Assembly (NCBI RefSeq): GCF_013407165.1
Contig: NZ_CP026994.1
Span: 896,187-960,186, forward strand
Length of the DNA: 64,000 nucleotides
Direction: 5' to 3'
Source: Nitrosopumilus oxyclinae
GTDB lineage: Archaea > Thermoproteota > Nitrososphaeria > Nitrososphaerales > Nitrosopumilaceae
The position numbers and the translations under genes are program-made. The notes beneath the pieces are model-generated. The model made no database searches and was not told the DNA's origin. It saw only the letters and a program-made list of their open reading frames with translations. This document shows, one piece after another, positions 1-8,407 of this stretch. Positions within the stretch are counted from its first letter, which is position 1. Every line of letters starts with the position of its first letter.

Positions 1-193
1 GCTCCTCTTTATCAAAGTCCATTGCAAGGGCTTTTCCAGCAGCTGAGGGGGCAATAATTCCAGAGTTTGCCAAAAGGCTGTCACTCATTGTTGTCTTTCC
101 GTGGTCTACGTGGGCAATTACACCAAAGTTACGAATGTTGGCTTTGTTCTTGATAATTTTCATTACCTCCCCAGTAGACTTGAATTTTGCCAT
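1..193 (-). CDS. fusA: Translation elongation factor EF-2, N-terminal part (cut by window edge)
   Basis: The first 64 residues of an archaeal EF-2, the GTPase that drives ribosomal translocation. The G1 loop AHVDHGKTT lies at residues 27-35 and is followed by the typical [12 protein letters not shown] segment. The ATG is the complement of bases 191-193. The C-terminal remainder, including the rest of the G domain and the diphthamide region, lies outside the window to the left. The intact P-loop and family-typical N-terminus make the call secure although only a fragment is visible. Confidence 0.93.
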   Translation of the reverse strand, partial: MAKFKSTGEVMKIIKNKANIRNFGVIAHVDHGKTTMSDSLLANSGIIAPSAAGKALAMDFDKEE

Positions 194-348
194 ATTCGCA
201 AAACTTTGGATTCAGGTATTAAACCTTAGTTTTTGAAAAGATCAGTAGATCATTTGGTTAGAAACATCACAAATCTTTTACTGTAAGTATCAGGCATTTT
301 TTCTTTTGGTTCTTTTTGGTATTTATTACCAGAATCAAGGAAGCAGTT

Positions 349-1176
349 ATGGAAATTTCTGTAGGCCATACTCCTGATTCAGATGACGCATTCATGTTTT
401 ATGGAATGTTTACAGGTAAAGTCCCATCTCCAGATTTTAAGGTAAATCATGTTATTGAAGATATTGAGAAATTAAATCGTAAAGCAACAGATCCGGAATT
501 AGATGTAACTGCAGTTTCGGTTCATGCATGTGCGTTTATCCCAGGATATACAATATTGAGAAGTGGTGGGAGTTTTGGGATAAACTACGGTCCAATTGTT
601 ACTGCAAAAAAACAGATGACAATTGATGAAATTAAAAAATGTAAAATTGCCATCCCTGGAAAAATGACATCTGCATTTTTGTTATTACAATTAATGATTG
701 GGAAATTTGATTATGTTGAAATGAACTTCAGCGATATTCCAGAAGCTGTAAAGTCAGGCAAAGTTGATGTCGGATTGGTAATTCATGAGACTCAACTATC
801 ATATGAACAAGAAGGAAATGTCAAAATTTTAGATGTTGGCGAATGGTGGGATAAAACTACAAACGGCCTACCAGTACCTTTAGGAATCAATGTTATGAGA
901 ACAGACCTAGGCATGGAGACAATAGTAAAGTTTGACAGATATCTTCAGGCATCCATAGAATTCGGAATAGAGCATTTTGATGATGCAATAAAATATGCAA
1001 TGCAGTATGCTAGAGGTAAAGAACAAAGTCTAATTGAAAAATTTGTAAAAATGTATGTAAACAAAGTAACTGTAAACATGGGGGATTCAGGGGAGGAATC
1101 CATCAGAAGATTATTTGAAATGGCAAAAGAGAAAGGACTTGTTCCAGACTTTGAAATAAGTATTGCCAGCAAGTAA
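349..1176 (+). CDS. mqnD: MqnD-like menaquinone biosynthesis protein (MqnA/MqnD/SBP family)
   Basis: About 275 residues. The N-terminal motif HTPDSDDAFMFYGMFTGKV matches the SPCPNDTFIFY region of MqnD (1,4-dihydroxy-6-naphthoate synthase), which cleaves cyclic de-hypoxanthine futalosine in the futalosine menaquinone route. The fold is that of periplasmic binding proteins, but no signal peptide is visible, so a cytoplasmic enzyme is likely. I chose the ATG at 349 over an upstream TTG at 316 because the family begins here. An MqnE-like radical SAM enzyme lies 1.7 kb downstream on the other strand, which supports the pathway. Alternative: another member of the MqnA/MqnD superfamily, such as a substrate-binding protein. 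Confidence 0.75.
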   Translation: MEISVGHTPDSDDAFMFYGMFTGKVPSPDFKVNHVIEDIEKLNRKATDPELDVTAVSVHACAFIPGYTILRSGGSFGINYGPIVTAKKQMTIDEIKKCKIAIPGKMTSAFLLLQLMIGKFDYVEMNFSDIPEAVKSGKVDVGLVIHETQLSYEQEGNVKILDVGEWWDKTTNGLPVPLGINVMRTDLGMETIVKFDRYLQASIEFGIEHFDDAIKYAMQYARGKEQSLIEKFVKMYVNKVTVNMGDSGEESIRRLFEMAKEKGLVPDFEISIASK

Positions 1177-1203
1177 TTATAGAACCGAAAAAAAATAATA
1201 TTC

Positions 1204-1494
1204 ATGGGAGATGGAATCGGTGGCGCAGTACTCAATATTCTCACAAACAATGCTTTTGAGCTACTAGTTAGTCATACTAGAAAAGACAATCAAGAGCAAT
1301 ACGGTAAAGTCGAAAAAGTGATAATGAGTAAAATTGATGATCCCGATCAACCACAATACGAAGAGAAAACTAAAGAAGATTTAGAACGTGCACTCAAAGG
1401 AAAGTTTGTTTCATGTAATGTACAATACAGAGATGAAAAAACAGATGCACTGGTGTGTAATGTTTTTGTTCAAAGACCACCTGAAGGATTTTAG
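1204..1494 (+). CDS. Conserved hypothetical protein (96 aa)
   Basis: I do not recognise this protein. It starts MGDGIGGAVLNIL, has no signal peptide or clear membrane segment, and is moderately charged with a glutamate/lysine-rich middle. It follows the mqnD-like gene by 27 bases on the same strand and may be co-transcribed. Codon use matches its neighbours, so it is probably a real gene. Confidence 0.6.
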   Translation: MGDGIGGAVLNILTNNAFELLVSHTRKDNQEQYGKVEKVIMSKIDDPDQPQYEEKTKEDLERALKGKFVSCNVQYRDEKTDALVCNVFVQRPPEGF

Positions 1495-1558
1495 AATATT
1501 TTACCACTAGTAAAACAATTAGAATTTACTTGATATACTATTATCAAAAAAAATAGTT

Positions 1559-1687
1559 ATGGTCATGAAACTTGATGAGAAAAAAACACTTTTTGCAGGA
1601 TTGTCAATTTCACTTGAAATTTCAATTCTAGGAGGGTTTATTCTTACTACATTTCTCATGTCTGAATGCAGAGATGTAATATGCTAA
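1559..1687 (+). CDS. Small single-pass membrane protein (42 aa)
   Basis: The ORF reads MVMKLDEKKTLFAGLSIS and continues with a hydrophobic stretch (about residues 11-34) before ending in CRDVIC. Its stop overlaps the start of the next gene in the string ATGCTAA (1681-1687), a translational-coupling arrangement. No function can be assigned. Support comes from the membrane segment and the tight overlap. Confidence 0.45.
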   Translation: MVMKLDEKKTLFAGLSISLEISILGGFILTTFLMSECRDVIC

Positions 1688-1950
1688 ATTCCAAAGATAG
1701 TGAAATGGAAGATTCAGAGTTGAAATGGTCAAAGTTTCAATTCTACAAGTGGATTCCAAGAATAATCAGAGTGCAATCAGTTAGAGATGAAGACTGGCAA
1801 ACCACTCGAAAGACAATGCTAAAAACAACTCTGAAATTCAAATATAGAACTCTAGAAAAATGGCTAGAAAAAAATGAGTATTCAGATAAATCTAAAGTGC
1901 AAACCCAACACTACATGCAAGCATTGAGGAGAAGTGGCTTAATTGAATAA
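1681..1950 (+). CDS. Hypothetical protein (89 aa), coupled to upstream membrane microprotein
   Basis: The ATG at 1681 lies inside the stop region of the upstream 42-residue membrane protein; a longer in-frame start at 1666 would overlap that gene more. The protein is basic and rich in Trp, Lys and Arg. Its C-terminal half (RTLEKWLEK...KVQTQHYMQALRRSGLIE) looks like a small winged-helix or DNA-binding tail, but this is only a resemblance. Function unknown. Confidence 0.5.
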   Translation: MLNSKDSEMEDSELKWSKFQFYKWIPRIIRVQSVRDEDWQTTRKTMLKTTLKFKYRTLEKWLEKNEYSDKSKVQTQHYMQALRRSGLIE

Positions 1951-2047
1951 TTTAGCATCCATTAGTTGAAAAAACACTAGTTGCAACTAGTGCTGAAAAT
2001 AATAAAAAGAAAATACCTAATATATGATAAAAATTATTGAAACATAA

Positions 2048-2323
2048 TTGGTTTTAGTAGATAAGAGAATTTTATCAGGAGGACTCGTAATGATAATTGC
2101 AGGGATTATTGTCACCATTGCATCTACTGAGCAGCCAATAGGTCAATCAGGAATGAGTGAAGAAGAAGTTATCGATTTACTAATAGCTGAAGATCAAAAT
2201 CAAGCTTATCAGATGTTATCAGGTATTTTAATCGGAGTTGGATTCTTACTGATTTTGATTAGTTTTGGTGCAAGAAGGAAAAAAGACAGTGCGACAAGAA
2301 AAGAAAAGAAACCAGCAGAATAA
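2048..2323 (+). CDS. Two-pass membrane protein (91 aa)
   Basis: Starts with TTG. Two hydrophobic segments (about residues 9-26 and 58-75) flank an acidic loop containing GMSEEEVIDLLIAED, and the C-terminus is a basic tail (ARRKKDSATRKEKK). The layout suggests a small integral membrane protein with a cytoplasmic positive tail. Family not recognised. Confidence 0.55.
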   Translation: MVLVDKRILSGGLVMIIAGIIVTIASTEQPIGQSGMSEEEVIDLLIAEDQNQAYQMLSGILIGVGFLLILISFGARRKKDSATRKEKKPAE

Positions 2324-2335
2324 TTCAAAAAATGA

Positions 2336-2446
2336 TTATTTATACAAATCAAACTTTTTCTTACAATTTCCACAAAATCGTTGTTTTGTTTTCTTACTTT
2401 CTGTGCCTAAATCAGAACCGCATCTATCACATTTTGTTTTAATCAT
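2336..2446 (-). CDS. Zinc-ribbon microprotein (36 aa)
   Basis: The reverse strand encodes MIKTKCDRCGSDLGTESKK followed by TKQRFCGNCKKKFDLYK. Two CxxC knuckles (CDRC and CGNC) separated by about 19 residues form a zinc ribbon. It is short but has an ATG and family-like cysteine spacing. It is one of many zinc microproteins in this window. Confidence 0.55.
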   Translation of the reverse strand: MIKTKCDRCGSDLGTESKKTKQRFCGNCKKKFDLYK

Positions 2447-2578
2447 TGTTTTGTTCCAATTCAAATTTATTAATAATTACCCATCTTTGAATGTTGGGAA
2501 AATCACATACAATGATTTTGGTTGTAAAAAACAACTTGAGAAGATATTATTAAGTAAAAAATAGCAAAATGAGACATA

Positions 2579-2884
2579 TTGATTCAAGCTGAAATCAGCA
2601 TATATCCAATGGCAACTAAAACCACCAGTGCCAGTTTTTACATTGCAAAGGCAATTGAATCAATTCAAAAAATAGAAAATCTAAGATACGAAATCAATGC
2701 CATGGGTACAATTCTAGAATCAGACAATATTGATGTCATAAATACAGCCACAAAACAAATGATGGAAACAGTTCATAATTTAGGCATAGCACGAGTTGAG
2801 GTAATCATCAAAATTGATTCAAGAAGAGACAAGCAAGTCAAAATGGAAGAAAAATTAGATTCTATTAAAAAACAGATGAGTTAG
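2579..2884 (+). CDS. Thiamine-binding protein, MTH1187/YkoF-like family
   Basis: About 101 residues with the family signature MIQAEISIYPM at the start, then a ferredoxin-like fold pattern with the conserved segment YEINAMGTILE. The MTH1187/YkoF family (formerly DUF77) binds thiamine or its hydroxymethylpyrimidine. The start is TTG at 2579. It converges with the mqnE-like gene, overlapping by four bases. The family call is firm; the ligand is inferred. Confidence 0.8.
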   Translation: MIQAEISIYPMATKTTSASFYIAKAIESIQKIENLRYEINAMGTILESDNIDVINTATKQMMETVHNLGIARVEVIIKIDSRRDKQVKMEEKLDSIKKQMS

Positions 2885-3978
2885 AATTTTTTCAAAATAC
2901 CAAAATGAGTATTTCTTTGAGCAGGAGACCGTCCAACCTCTTTTACCATTGTTGCAAGCTCTTCCACTGAAGAAGAAGTTGCTTTTCCAGCAGATTTGTA
3001 AATCTCCTCAGAAAATGCCGTTCCAACTAAATCATTACCACCATTAGACAATGCAACTTGAGCAAGCTTTTTGCCATATGCAACCCAGTAAACTGAGATA
3101 TTGTTTAGAACGTTTGCAAGCATCAATCTAGATAGTGCAACAACTTGTAAATCATAAACTGATGAACATTCATTGTTCACCAAATGCTCTTGTTCTAGTT
3201 CAGTGTTATCTAAACTAAATTTCAAAGGAATTAAAGTTAGAAATCCATTTGTTTTCTTTTGTAATTCACGAACCTTGATTAGATGATCAACAATATGTTC
3301 AGGTTTTTCAATATGTCCATAAAGCATGGTGACATTACTTTTGATATCCATATTGTGAGCCTCCTCAATTACATCAAGCCATTGTTGACCCGTGCATTTT
3401 CCTCTAACAATTTTTCCCCTAATATCAGGATGAAATAGTTCAGCTCCTCCACCAGGCATTGAATCAAGTCCTGCATCTTTTAGACGAGATAAAATTTCCT
3501 TTGTAGAATTTTTTGTTAATTTTGACAAATAGTAAATCTCAGCTGCAGTTAATGCTTTGATGTTAAGTTGAGGATGGCTCTTTTTGATTGACCTCATCAT
3601 ATCTTCATAATACTCTAGTGGAAGCTTTGGATGAAACCCTCCAACAATGTGAACTTCAGTAGCACCCATCTGTTTTGCAATTCCAACTCTTGCCTCAATT
3701 TCTTGAGGAGTTAAGGTGTATGCATCATCTGCACCATCTTTTCTATAAAATGCGCACATCTGACAGCTAGCTGCACAGACATTGGTGTAGTTCATGTAGT
3801 ATGATGCTGCAAATGTCACAGTGTCACCAACCAGTTTTTTTCTAGAATTATCTGCAACTGCTCCAAGTAAATGTAAATTATCATAATTCATCAATTCTAA
3901 GCCATCTTTGTAAGAAAGTTCTTCACCAGCAAGGGCACGATCTAAAGCTTGAGAATCCCCAACTAGCTGTTCCAACAT
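2881..3978 (-). CDS. mqnE: Aminofutalosine synthase MqnE-like radical SAM enzyme
   Basis: A 365-residue radical SAM protein with the cluster motif CxxxCxxC at Cys68, Cys72 and Cys75 in NYTNVCAASCQMCAFYRK. The segments EVHIVGGFHPKLPLEYYEDM, AGLDSMPGGGAE and NATML-like NVTMLYGHIE match MqnE, which joins SAM-derived adenosine to 3-[(1-carboxyvinyl)oxy]benzoate in menaquinone synthesis. The related CofH (F420 biosynthesis) and MqnC share the fold, so the exact reaction is inferred. The MqnD-like gene nearby favours the menaquinone assignment. Confidence 0.78.
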   Translation of the reverse strand: MLEQLVGDSQALDRALAGEELSYKDGLELMNYDNLHLLGAVADNSRKKLVGDTVTFAASYYMNYTNVCAASCQMCAFYRKDGADDAYTLTPQEIEARVGIAKQMGATEVHIVGGFHPKLPLEYYEDMMRSIKKSHPQLNIKALTAAEIYYLSKLTKNSTKEILSRLKDAGLDSMPGGGAELFHPDIRGKIVRGKCTGQQWLDVIEEAHNMDIKSNVTMLYGHIEKPEHIVDHLIKVRELQKKTNGFLTLIPLKFSLDNTELEQEHLVNNECSSVYDLQVVALSRLMLANVLNNISVYWVAYGKKLAQVALSNGGNDLVGTAFSEEIYKSAGKATSSSVEELATMVKEVGRSPAQRNTHFGILKKF

Positions 3979-4172
3979 ATTCGTATAATGATCCTTTCAT
4001 GATATATTCCTTAGTGAAATTCAACTAACAGAGGTTATTTTGCACCTAACTTAGAAAGAGAGAATTTTTCATTAGTTACTAGAAAGAGTTTTCAATGAAA
4101 TTCAAAATCATTGACAAAATAAAGCAATATTTTACATAGATTGTTTCATCACCTATTTAGCAAATTAAAATT

Positions 4173-5666
4173 ATGAAATTTTCACATATTCTTATTTTAG
4201 GATTTCTCATAATTGTTGGAATATCAGGAGTTATTGGGGTAATTTCATTATATCAATTCACTACAATCATAGACACACTCAAAAATTCAGTTCCAGAATC
4301 AATCGAGAATTTTAAAACTAATGCAATTGTTTTAGATAATAACAGACAGATAATTTACTATGATGAAATTTTAACTCAATCAGCGAGAAACTATGTTTTC
4401 ACTCAAAACGAAAAGTGGAAAGAAAGGTACTTTGAAACCGAACCACTTTTAGACAGCATTCTCAAAGATCCATATTCACCTGTAGATAATGAAGTGATTT
4501 TAGAACTAGATGAGATCAATATAGAACTAGTTAAAATGGAAAATACCGCATTTGATTTAGTATCTCAAGGGAATTCTGAACAAGCTATAGAAATTTTAGA
4601 AAGTGATGAATATACAAAGTTAAAACAAAGATACTCAGATTCTTGGAAACATCATGCTGAAATTAACAATGTTGAATATGGGAATACCGTAAAATCATTA
4701 GATAGTACATCAGATTTGCTATACGCAAGTATAGAGAAAGGATCTAAAGATGGCACAGCTGCGCTTCAAATAACAATTCCAATATTAATAGGACTGTCAA
4801 TTTTCCTAGGAATATTATTTTCAAAAAAACTATCATCCCCCATTAAAGATTTAAGAAAATCTACAAAGCAAATTGCTGTAGGAAATTTTGATATTGTAAT
4901 TAATCCAAAAGGTCCTGATGAAATCAAAGAGTTAATTGAGGATTTTTCTCAAATGGTAACAAAATTAAATGAAATTGATACAATGAAAAAAGATTTTTCT
5001 GCTATGATGACACATGAATTAAAAACACCTCTTGTTCCAATCTTAGGTTATGTGGATTTACTGCTATCAAAAGAATTTGGAGAATTAAATGAAAAACAAA
5101 GAGAGAGGCTAATTAGAATAAAAAATAGTTGTTCAAAAATGCAAAATTTAGTCTCAGATATGCTAGACATCAATAGAATCGAGATAAATCAGTTTAAATT
5201 TAATATGCGAATTAATGATCTTTCAGTAATTATCAAAGAAAGTGTAGAGCAGTTAAAAGATGAATTTATGAAAAAAGGAATCACAGTCGTAGAAGAATTT
5301 GAGAGTAATGCAATGTGTAATTGTGATAAAGATAGAATCAATCAAGTTATGATAAATTTACTCAGTAATGCCATAGACTTTTGTCCAAAAAAAGAAGGAA
5401 GTATCAAAATTTCAATAAAAAAAAGTAAAAACAACATCATAGTTATAGTAAAGGATAACGGAATTGGAATTTCAAAAGAGAATATGGATAAAATATTTGT
5501 AAAATACTATCAAGTTGACACCACATCTACTAGGACACATGGAGGATCAGGAATCGGATTGGCATTATCAAAATTAATTGTTGAGAATCACAGAGGTAAA
5601 ATTTGGGCCCAATCAGAAGGAATTAACAAAGGTTCTGAAATACACATTCAAATCCCAGTAATCTAA
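4173..5666 (+). CDS. Membrane sensor histidine kinase
   Basis: A 497-residue kinase. TM1 is at about residues 5-27 and TM2 at about 196-217, enclosing an extracytoplasmic helical sensor of roughly 165 residues. A HAMP linker follows (218-270), then a HisKA dimerisation helix with the phospho-acceptor His281 in MTHELKTP, and a HATPase domain with an N box (MINLLSNAID), G1 (KDNGIGIS) and G2 (GGSGIGLALSK). All catalytic boxes look intact. No response regulator is adjacent; the nearest is at 51.2 kb, so its partner is unknown. Confidence 0.92.
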   Translation: MKFSHILILGFLIIVGISGVIGVISLYQFTTIIDTLKNSVPESIENFKTNAIVLDNNRQIIYYDEILTQSARNYVFTQNEKWKERYFETEPLLDSILKDPYSPVDNEVILELDEINIELVKMENTAFDLVSQGNSEQAIEILESDEYTKLKQRYSDSWKHHAEINNVEYGNTVKSLDSTSDLLYASIEKGSKDGTAALQITIPILIGLSIFLGILFSKKLSSPIKDLRKSTKQIAVGNFDIVINPKGPDEIKELIEDFSQMVTKLNEIDTMKKDFSAMMTHELKTPLVPILGYVDLLLSKEFGELNEKQRERLIRIKNSCSKMQNLVSDMLDINRIEINQFKFNMRINDLSVIIKESVEQLKDEFMKKGITVVEEFESNAMCNCDKDRINQVMINLLSNAIDFCPKKEGSIKISIKKSKNNIIVIVKDNGIGISKENMDKIFVKYYQVDTTSTRTHGGSGIGLALSKLIVENHRGKIWAQSEGINKGSEIHIQIPVI

Positions 5667-5740
5667 AATTCTAAACTAAAAATCAAGAAAGAATAAGATA
5701 GAATCTCAAGAAATAAGTAACCAGTCATAATAGGAACATC

Positions 5741-5914
5741 ATGGTACTTCCCCTAGTAGACGAACATAAACCAAAGTGTTACTTGTGCCATGAAGGTTTT
5801 GAGAATATTGAAGAGTTAAGGGAACATCAGAATTCAAAACATAGTGATTTTTTCAAAGATAATGAAAAACAGGCAAAACGAGAGCCAGCACCAGGCGACG
5901 TTACCGTATTTTAG
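5741..5914 (+). CDS. C2H2 zinc-finger microprotein (57 aa)
   Basis: Starts MVLPLVDEHKPKCYLCHEGF. A single classical C2H2 finger is visible, with Cys-x2-Cys, twelve residues, then His-x4-His (EELREHQNSKH). The C-terminal tail is charged. Such single fingers may bind nucleic acid or protein; its target is unknown. It converges with the TPR gene downstream, overlapping by 14 bases. Confidence 0.65.
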   Translation: MVLPLVDEHKPKCYLCHEGFENIEELREHQNSKHSDFFKDNEKQAKREPAPGDVTVF

Positions 5915-6482
5915 ATTTTTTTTCATTAATTGATTTTAGCAATTCTTGAGCAATCTCTTTTGAAATACTTGCCAAATCATAGTGTTTGTCAATTGACAAT
6001 GCCTTTTTGAAATGTTTTATCGCATCTCTAAGTTCACCCATTTCCCCTAATGAAAGGCCTTTGTATGCAAGGGCCATAGCACATTTTTTATCAATCTTTA
6101 AAGCAAAATCATAGCATTCAATGGCTTGAAGGTATTTTTCATCAGAATGCAAGGTGGATCCTTTGTTCAACAACGCATCAATATTGTCAGGTGAAATTTT
6201 AAGTGCTTTATCATATGAACGAATTGCAAGTTTTAATTTACCCATATTTTGTAAAGTTGCACCCTTGTCAATTAAGATATTGACATTGTTAGGATCTTGT
6301 TTCAGGGCTAAATCATACAATTTTAAAGCTTCAGAGAAATTCTCATCTTCAACACATTCAAAAGCGTGTGTCAACATCTTCTCAATTCTATCGCTCACAG
6401 AATTGGATATTATTTTATCAATAATAAACTGATTTTTTGTCTCATTGACTATCAATTGTTCACATAAAACCTGACCACTCAC
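5901..6482 (-). CDS. TPR-repeat protein (193 aa)
   Basis: At least four tetratricopeptide repeats cover residues about 33-180, seen as recurring ALKLYDLALKQDPNN, AIRSYDKALKISPDN, AIECYDFALKI and AIKHFKKALSIDKH blocks. No signal peptide or catalytic domain is present, so it is a cytoplasmic protein-protein scaffold. A second, shorter TPR gene lies upstream on the same strand, 61 bases away. Confidence 0.82.
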   Translation of the reverse strand: MSGQVLCEQLIVNETKNQFIIDKIISNSVSDRIEKMLTHAFECVEDENFSEALKLYDLALKQDPNNVNILIDKGATLQNMGKLKLAIRSYDKALKISPDNIDALLNKGSTLHSDEKYLQAIECYDFALKIDKKCAMALAYKGLSLGEMGELRDAIKHFKKALSIDKHYDLASISKEIAQELLKSINEKKSKIR

Positions 6483-6543
6483 CCTTAAAAATTGAAAAAT
6501 GAATTATTAAATTAGCGATCATTATACAATAACCAATTCTAAA

Positions 6544-6771
6544 TCAAGATGCAAATTTGTCTCTAGGTTCAATTTCAAGAGACTTGTTAAAACATTCCAT
6601 AGATTCCTCATATCGTCCTAAACTTCGCAGTGCAATTCCTTTGTTATTCCAAAGATCAGGATCATCTTGGTTCAATAGAAGGGCTTGTTCAAAATAACCA
6701 AGGGCATCATGGAATTCCCCTTCATCCATCAGAATTTGACCTTTCTTGACTAGTGTCTCAATTTCACCCAT
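6544..6771 (-). CDS. Short TPR protein (75 aa)
   Basis: Two TPR units (ALGYFEQALLLNQDDP and SMECFNKSLEIEPRD) make up nearly the whole protein. It lies upstream of the larger TPR gene on the same strand and could be an N-terminal piece of an ancestral longer protein, but a separate stop and start are present. Function is protein binding by inference. Confidence 0.7.
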   Translation of the reverse strand: MGEIETLVKKGQILMDEGEFHDALGYFEQALLLNQDDPDLWNNKGIALRSLGRYEESMECFNKSLEIEPRDKFAS

Positions 6772-6894
6772 AGATTATTTTAGATACCATTTGTATTAAA
6801 TCTGAGAGAAAATCCAAAGGCATAGATAGAGAAAATCAAACGAATTTACATAGATTTCATGAAAATTTAAATAAATTTTTCACTATAATAGAAT

Positions 6895-7338
6895 ATGAAC
6901 CTGGATGAAACAGATGAAAAAATTCTTAAAAATCTACTCGTTGATGCAAGGCAATCTGCCAGGCAGCTTGCGCTAAAACTTGGAATGTCAACTGTGACAG
7001 TATTATCAAGAATAAAAAAATTAGAAAAAGAGAAAATCATCCACGGATACACTGCAATAATTGATCATGAAAAAATAGGATATTCAATGACTGCCATTAT
7101 CGAAATTATTGCTAAAAATGATAAAGTCATGGATATCGAGGAGGAAATAGCAAAATTTGAAAATGTTTGTGGAGTATATGACATCACAGGTTCAACAGAT
7201 ACGATAATCATTGCAAAATTCAAAGAAAGAAAGGAATTGAGCAAGTTTGTAAAGGAGCTAGCAACAATCCCTAATGTGGAAAATACAATAACTCATGTAG
7301 TTCTTAATACTGCTAAAGAAGATTTTAGATTATCATAG
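6895..7338 (+). CDS. Lrp/AsnC-family transcriptional regulator
   Basis: 147 residues. The N-terminal helix-turn-helix (NLDETDEKILKNLLVDARQS, then the recognition helix in MSTVTVLSRIKKLE) is followed by a RAM/ASNC ligand-binding domain (about residues 65-140) with the typical VCGVYDITGSTDTI turn. Lrp proteins act as octamers sensing amino acids. It is followed after 9 bases by a membrane J-protein gene. The effector is unknown. Confidence 0.9.
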   Translation: MNLDETDEKILKNLLVDARQSARQLALKLGMSTVTVLSRIKKLEKEKIIHGYTAIIDHEKIGYSMTAIIEIIAKNDKVMDIEEEIAKFENVCGVYDITGSTDTIIIAKFKERKELSKFVKELATIPNVENTITHVVLNTAKEDFRLS

Positions 7339-7347
7339 GTATAAAAA

Positions 7348-7902
7348 ATGAAGAATGTCACTATTTTTGTAATCTTAGTAATTATTTTTGGAGCAATACA
7401 AACAGCACATGCTCAAAATAGCAATTTAGATATGGAATTAGAAGTTAGCGATGATGAAAAAATAATTCTTTTTTCAGGTTTTTCAATTGCAGTAATTGGC
7501 CTATTTTTATTTTTATCAAGAGATATCATTCTACGTAGAAAAACATCATATGATAAAGGAGACTTAGAATCAAAAAAAGACAAGACGTTTGAGAAATATC
7601 ATTCAGATTGGGGAGATGATTATGAAGAATTAGGACAGAGAAGAAATACAAAAGATGACAAGGAATTCAGAGAAGCATTAAACGATAACGAATTACCAAA
7701 CTATTACGAAGTGATTGGCGTTGCAAAAGATGCAACTCCCGAAGAAATTAAAAAGAAATTCAGAGAGCTTGCAAAAAAGACACACCCGGATAAAACTAAA
7801 GAAAACTCTGAGGATGAAATGGCAGAACTGAACAAAGCATATGAAGTATTATCAGATAAAGAACGTAGAGAAAAATATGATAAATATTTCAGAGTAGTTT
7901 AA
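7348..7902 (+). CDS. Membrane-anchored J-domain protein
   Basis: 184 residues. A signal peptide-like segment (residues 1-22, ending AHAQ) is followed by a transmembrane helix (about 44-62), a charged linker, and a C-terminal J domain (about 115-180). The Hsp70-stimulating HPD motif is intact in KKTHPDKTK. The domain order puts the J domain on the cytoplasmic side, so it probably recruits DnaK/Hsp70 to the membrane. No zinc-finger or C-terminal substrate domain of classical DnaJ is present. Confidence 0.85.
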   Translation: MKNVTIFVILVIIFGAIQTAHAQNSNLDMELEVSDDEKIILFSGFSIAVIGLFLFLSRDIILRRKTSYDKGDLESKKDKTFEKYHSDWGDDYEELGQRRNTKDDKEFREALNDNELPNYYEVIGVAKDATPEEIKKKFRELAKKTHPDKTKENSEDEMAELNKAYEVLSDKERREKYDKYFRVV

Positions 7903-8303
7903 ACAGATTCTAATTTTACAATAATCAAACTAAGTTCAAGGGATGTTGGAGTCTGAACACTGTTTGTAAGATTGGTAAAAATTTCAATGGGAAAAGGTTT
8001 ACCATCATCTTCAATTTGAGTAGTTATTTTAAGTTCACCAAATTCAGTATTAGGGCCAAGCATTTTCTTAGTCAATAATGGAATGACTGAAAGATCTTCC
8101 ACAACACACTTCATTTTGTATGCAAATTTGTCTGAAAAATATACCCCTCCACGAGTAGTTGGCTCATTTACCGGAATTGGGGAATTAGTTATCAAAGTAC
8201 TTGTAATTGGATAAATTTTTTCATCAACAGAAAGTGTAAATTTGGGGGAATTTTTTTCATTAAAAGCCATCAATTTGTCCAATAAATCCTTGTTAAATGA
8301 CAT
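7899..8303 (-). CDS. Hypothetical protein (134 aa)
   Basis: No recognised domain. It starts MSFNKDLLDKLMAFNEKNSP and is mostly predicted beta with a central PTTRGGVYFSDKFAYKMKC segment. It converges with the J-protein gene, overlapping by four bases. Codon use matches its neighbours, so a real gene is likely. Confidence 0.6.
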   Translation of the reverse strand: MSFNKDLLDKLMAFNEKNSPKFTLSVDEKIYPITSTLITNSPIPVNEPTTRGGVYFSDKFAYKMKCVVEDLSVIPLLTKKMLGPNTEFGELKITTQIEDDGKPFPIEIFTNLTNSVQTPTSLELSLIIVKLESV

Positions 8304-8407
8304 TCAAAAATTACCGAACCTGAATTCTATTGAATCTTTCTAAGCATAAATTTAAAAAAATTAAAAAAATAGATCATGTTTAAAAACGGTAAATCAGATC
8401 AAAATCA

